From an uncultured Oscillospiraceae bacterium (GTDB taxonomy: Bacteria; Bacillota; Clostridia; Oscillospirales; Acutalibacteraceae): a DNA stretch of 61,401 bases. Of the stretch, positions 59,773 to 61,401 are shown piece after piece (the stretch's first letter is position 1; every line of letters starts with the position of its first letter). A program made the translations under genes and the position numbers. Under the pieces are notes generated by a model, which was given only the letters and a program-made list of their open reading frames with translations, searched no databases and was not told the DNA's origin. The stretch covers positions 1-61,401 of the forward strand of contig UQOE01000012.1 of NCBI GenBank assembly GCA_900542575.1, read 5' to 3'.

Positions 59773-61161
59773 CTATTTGATTTTAGATTTCTTATTACGG
59801 AAATATTCTACAGCACGTTTGATCAATACTATTACAATAGCGACTATGAATAATATTGAGAGAACTCGCATCGCCATACCACTTCCCGGCCATAGATCGC
59901 TGACATCTGTAAATACGGAAATCACAGAAAGAAATGAAATGATTATCAACATGAAGTTTAACGTCTTGTTCCGATTCTTCTGTTCTTCAGCAGCTTTTTG
60001 CCGCTGTTCTTCAATTAAGCGATCACTAATATTTGTAACTTCCTGTTCCAGACTTGCATTTCTAAAATAATCAATTAGGCCTGCATAAAAAATCTGATAC
60101 CGGGTTTCATCCGAAATAATATTGTAGATGTAATACTTTTGCAATGAGAGTAAGGACTGATACAGAACTTCTACTTGTTTTTCGCTCCGTTCATCTTCCT
60201 GCACAGATTGTGCAATAAAGTCCGAGAGCGCCTGATATTCATGCAAAGCGTAGAGATAAGTGAAAAGAAGTCCATTTGAAACGCCTCTGTTATTATCAGG
60301 AATTGAAAATTTTCTATTATCGCTCTGCTTGCTTTTCAACAAATCTACTACGACACAGTCTCTTTCTTTATAAAGTACAATTCTGTCATTGTATCGATAG
60401 GAGTATTTTATTTTTCCGCCATCCAGCTGTTCCGCATTGTCACAAATCCCTTGGCCAACTGTATATACGTCACCGACCAAAGAATAATTTAATTGCTTCT
60501 GTAATGAATCGTGATCATAAACATTAGCATCAAATTCTTCAACAGGCTTTTTTAGAATGCTCTCCTCTATCTGCTTTTCAATATTCAGGCTATTTTCTGT
60601 ATTCGTTTTTATATATGCATCTGTGTACATGTAAAATTTATCAGGAGATAACAGCATACCTGCACTGTCCAAAATCTTTTCAGCAAGCCCTACTACTATT
60701 ACTCTGTTATTTTGCGACCAATACTTTCTTTTACAATCCGTAAGATGAAAAATACTTTCTTTGGCATCAGAGAATGCAGTTCCACATATTTCCTCTTTCG
60801 AAAATATCAAATAGCCAATATTAGTGCTGAATAAATATAGATAGATATCCTTGAAATCATCCTCTGTCAGCAAATAGTCTGCATTGACTTTATTTTTTTT
60901 CAATTTTTCAGAGACATATGCCGCTGTATCTTGAGCAAAAAATTTTTTTATCTCTGTACAGCCTTCTATTAACTGATAGGTCTTGATTTTGCCAGACGTA
61001 AATAATGCATTGATATGTTTACAAAAATATTGTTTGTTAATAAAAATATTATTATCAGCATCAGTCGCTGATTTCTTTTCAAAGTTAGTTAATTCTTGTC
61101 CTTCGTTCCATTTAAAAGGGACGATAATGTTTACTCTTGTTGCAATATAAGTCTGTTCCAT
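59773..61161 (-). CDS. AT-rich protein with a large N-terminal domain and two C-terminal membrane segments
   Basis: 462 residues, not recognised. Residues 1-~385 are soluble-looking; about 386-412 is a charged probable coiled coil (DRLIEEQRQKAAEEQKNRNK). Two hydrophobic segments follow (LNFMLIIISFLSVISVF and VLSILFIVAIVIVLI), ending in a basic tail. This resembles CorA-like or effector-type membrane proteins in layout only; the CorA GMN motif is absent. AGGAGG lies twelve bases before the ATG. Convergent with the nuclease/DUF2075 gene in the same AT-rich block. Confidence 0.65.
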   Translation of the reverse strand: MEQTYIATRVNIIVPFKWNEGQELTNFEKKSATDADNNIFINKQYFCKHINALFTSGKIKTYQLIEGCTEIKKFFAQDTAAYVSEKLKKNKVNADYLLTEDDFKDIYLYLFSTNIGYLIFSKEEICGTAFSDAKESIFHLTDCKRKYWSQNNRVIVVGLAEKILDSAGMLLSPDKFYMYTDAYIKTNTENSLNIEKQIEESILKKPVEEFDANVYDHDSLQKQLNYSLVGDVYTVGQGICDNAEQLDGGKIKYSYRYNDRIVLYKERDCVVVDLLKSKQSDNRKFSIPDNNRGVSNGLLFTYLYALHEYQALSDFIAQSVQEDERSEKQVEVLYQSLLSLQKYYIYNIISDETRYQIFYAGLIDYFRNASLEQEVTNISDRLIEEQRQKAAEEQKNRNKTLNFMLIIISFLSVISVFTDVSDLWPGSGMAMRVLSILFIVAIVIVLIKRAVEYFRNKKSKIK

Positions 61162-61285
61162 ATATTATTTCTACCTCCTCAACCTGAACCAAAGTTGTTC
61201 AGGCTTCCATTTTCTCGCCAATGCCAACTGCGGTATCAGCTTTTCAATAGTTCTGATTTCAAATATTTTAAAATGGTTGAAAAAA

Positions 61286-61325
61286 GTAAACACCATGAAA
61301 AACAATACGTTTTCATGGTGTTTAC
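61286..61325 (-). terminator. strong hairpin-terminator pointing inward from beyond the right end
   Basis: Perfect 16-bp stem GTAAACACCATGAAAA / TTTTCATGGTGTTTAC with an eight-base loop. On the minus strand it is followed by TTTTTTC, so it would stop transcripts entering from outside the window, for example from a gene in the terminal repeat element. Confidence 0.8.
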
Positions 61326-61346
61326 GATTATTAAACAAATTTTATT

Positions 61347-61401
61347 TGGTTGATTGTAAATTGAAGTTGGACAACTGAATAACAAAAGATCCATGGCTGG
61401 G
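61347..61401. repeat. right copy of 55-bp terminal inverted repeat
   Basis: Exact reverse complement of bases 1-55. The unique sequence ends at 61346; the repeat, and probably a mobile element, continues outside the window. Confidence 0.9.

Noticed and set aside
1..61401. tRNA, rRNA, riboswitch or prophage genes
   Set aside because: No cloverleaf, rRNA block, known riboswitch core, integrase, terminase or capsid gene could be recognised by eye on either strand.

Overview
The window reads as a moderately GC-rich stretch from an anaerobic, Gram-positive Bacillota (Clostridia-like) genome, most likely a contig from a mixed-community assembly. The grounds are: strict-anaerobe style enzymes (an FprA-type flavodiiron protein, ferredoxin-fused flavoproteins, a GltD-like multi Fe-S oxidoreductase), NifU-like and GGGtGRT proteins, an ECF vitamin/metal-type transporter, NlpC/P60 and PepV enzymes, AAAGGAG-type ribosome sites and frequent ATGA/TTGA stop-start overlaps. 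No rRNA, tRNA, CRISPR array, phage structural gene or replication origin was seen. The first and last 55 bases are perfect inverted copies of each other, so both ends probably stop inside the same mobile repeat. The two ends (about 1-700 and 57,400-61,400) are clearly more AT-rich than the interior.

Layout. 1-1,030: an AT-rich membrane-anchored orphan and a composite repeat. 1,084-6,020: L-lactate dehydrogenase, AhpC and enolase, a wrecked threonine aldolase, and an FprA flavoprotein interrupted by one in-frame stop. 6,176-9,603: a five-gene minus-strand operon with a YwnB-like NAD(P)-binding protein, an FMN-barrel/2x[4Fe-4S] fusion, a class M sirtuin (SirTM), its zinc macrodomain partner and an Rrf2 regulator. 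9,752-13,409: LysE exporter, MurI, a zinc dehydrogenase and a TetR regulator, punctuated by a palindromic repeat family. 13,560-16,694: a 926-residue Fe-S/FAD oxidoreductase with an orphan HypA. 16,739-17,614: a nuclease-like gene bracketed by direct repeats. 17,673-25,815: Mrp, TadA, CPBP protease, RidA, IlvA, malic enzyme, an Ldh2-family dehydrogenase, an HD phosphohydrolase and a VTT membrane protein.

26,043-28,800: a NifU-like/GGGtGRT pair with codon use typical of high expression, then about 1 kb of noncoding repeats. 28,814-32,049: a zinc/cadmium efflux operon (HMA chaperone, P1B-ATPase, ArsR, membrane protein). 32,256-38,456: TetR, M20 peptidase, carboxylesterase, NhaC-like antiporter and two GNAT acetyltransferases. 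38,474-45,073: a cell-surface cluster (zinc-ribbon membrane protein, acyltransferase, lipoprotein, two transglutaminase-like paralogues, a secreted orphan, a small secreted hydrophobic peptide, an SH3/NlpC-P60 hydrolase). 45,201-48,868: a DUF819 transporter, PepV dipeptidase and dipeptide epimerase operon that looks like muropeptide or dipeptide use. 49,009-53,658: a YgbA-like protein, a DtxR-like regulator and a NEAT-like secreted protein, divergent from a complete ECF transporter. 54,088-57,350: a GLUG-like secreted protein, an AraC regulator and a secreted orphan. 57,649-61,161: an AT-rich convergent pair, a PD-(D/E)XK/DUF2075 protein without a recognisable Walker A motif and a two-segment membrane protein, in a setting that suggests acquired defence genes.

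The best candidates for little-described biology are the SirTM redox operon with its twin operator boxes, the NifU-like/GGGtGRT pair, the NEAT/DtxR-like/YgbA versus ECF divergon, which shares an operator with the enolase-ahpC promoter region, and the AT-rich nuclease/membrane pair at the right end. All functions are read from sequence motifs and remembered families; no database search was run.
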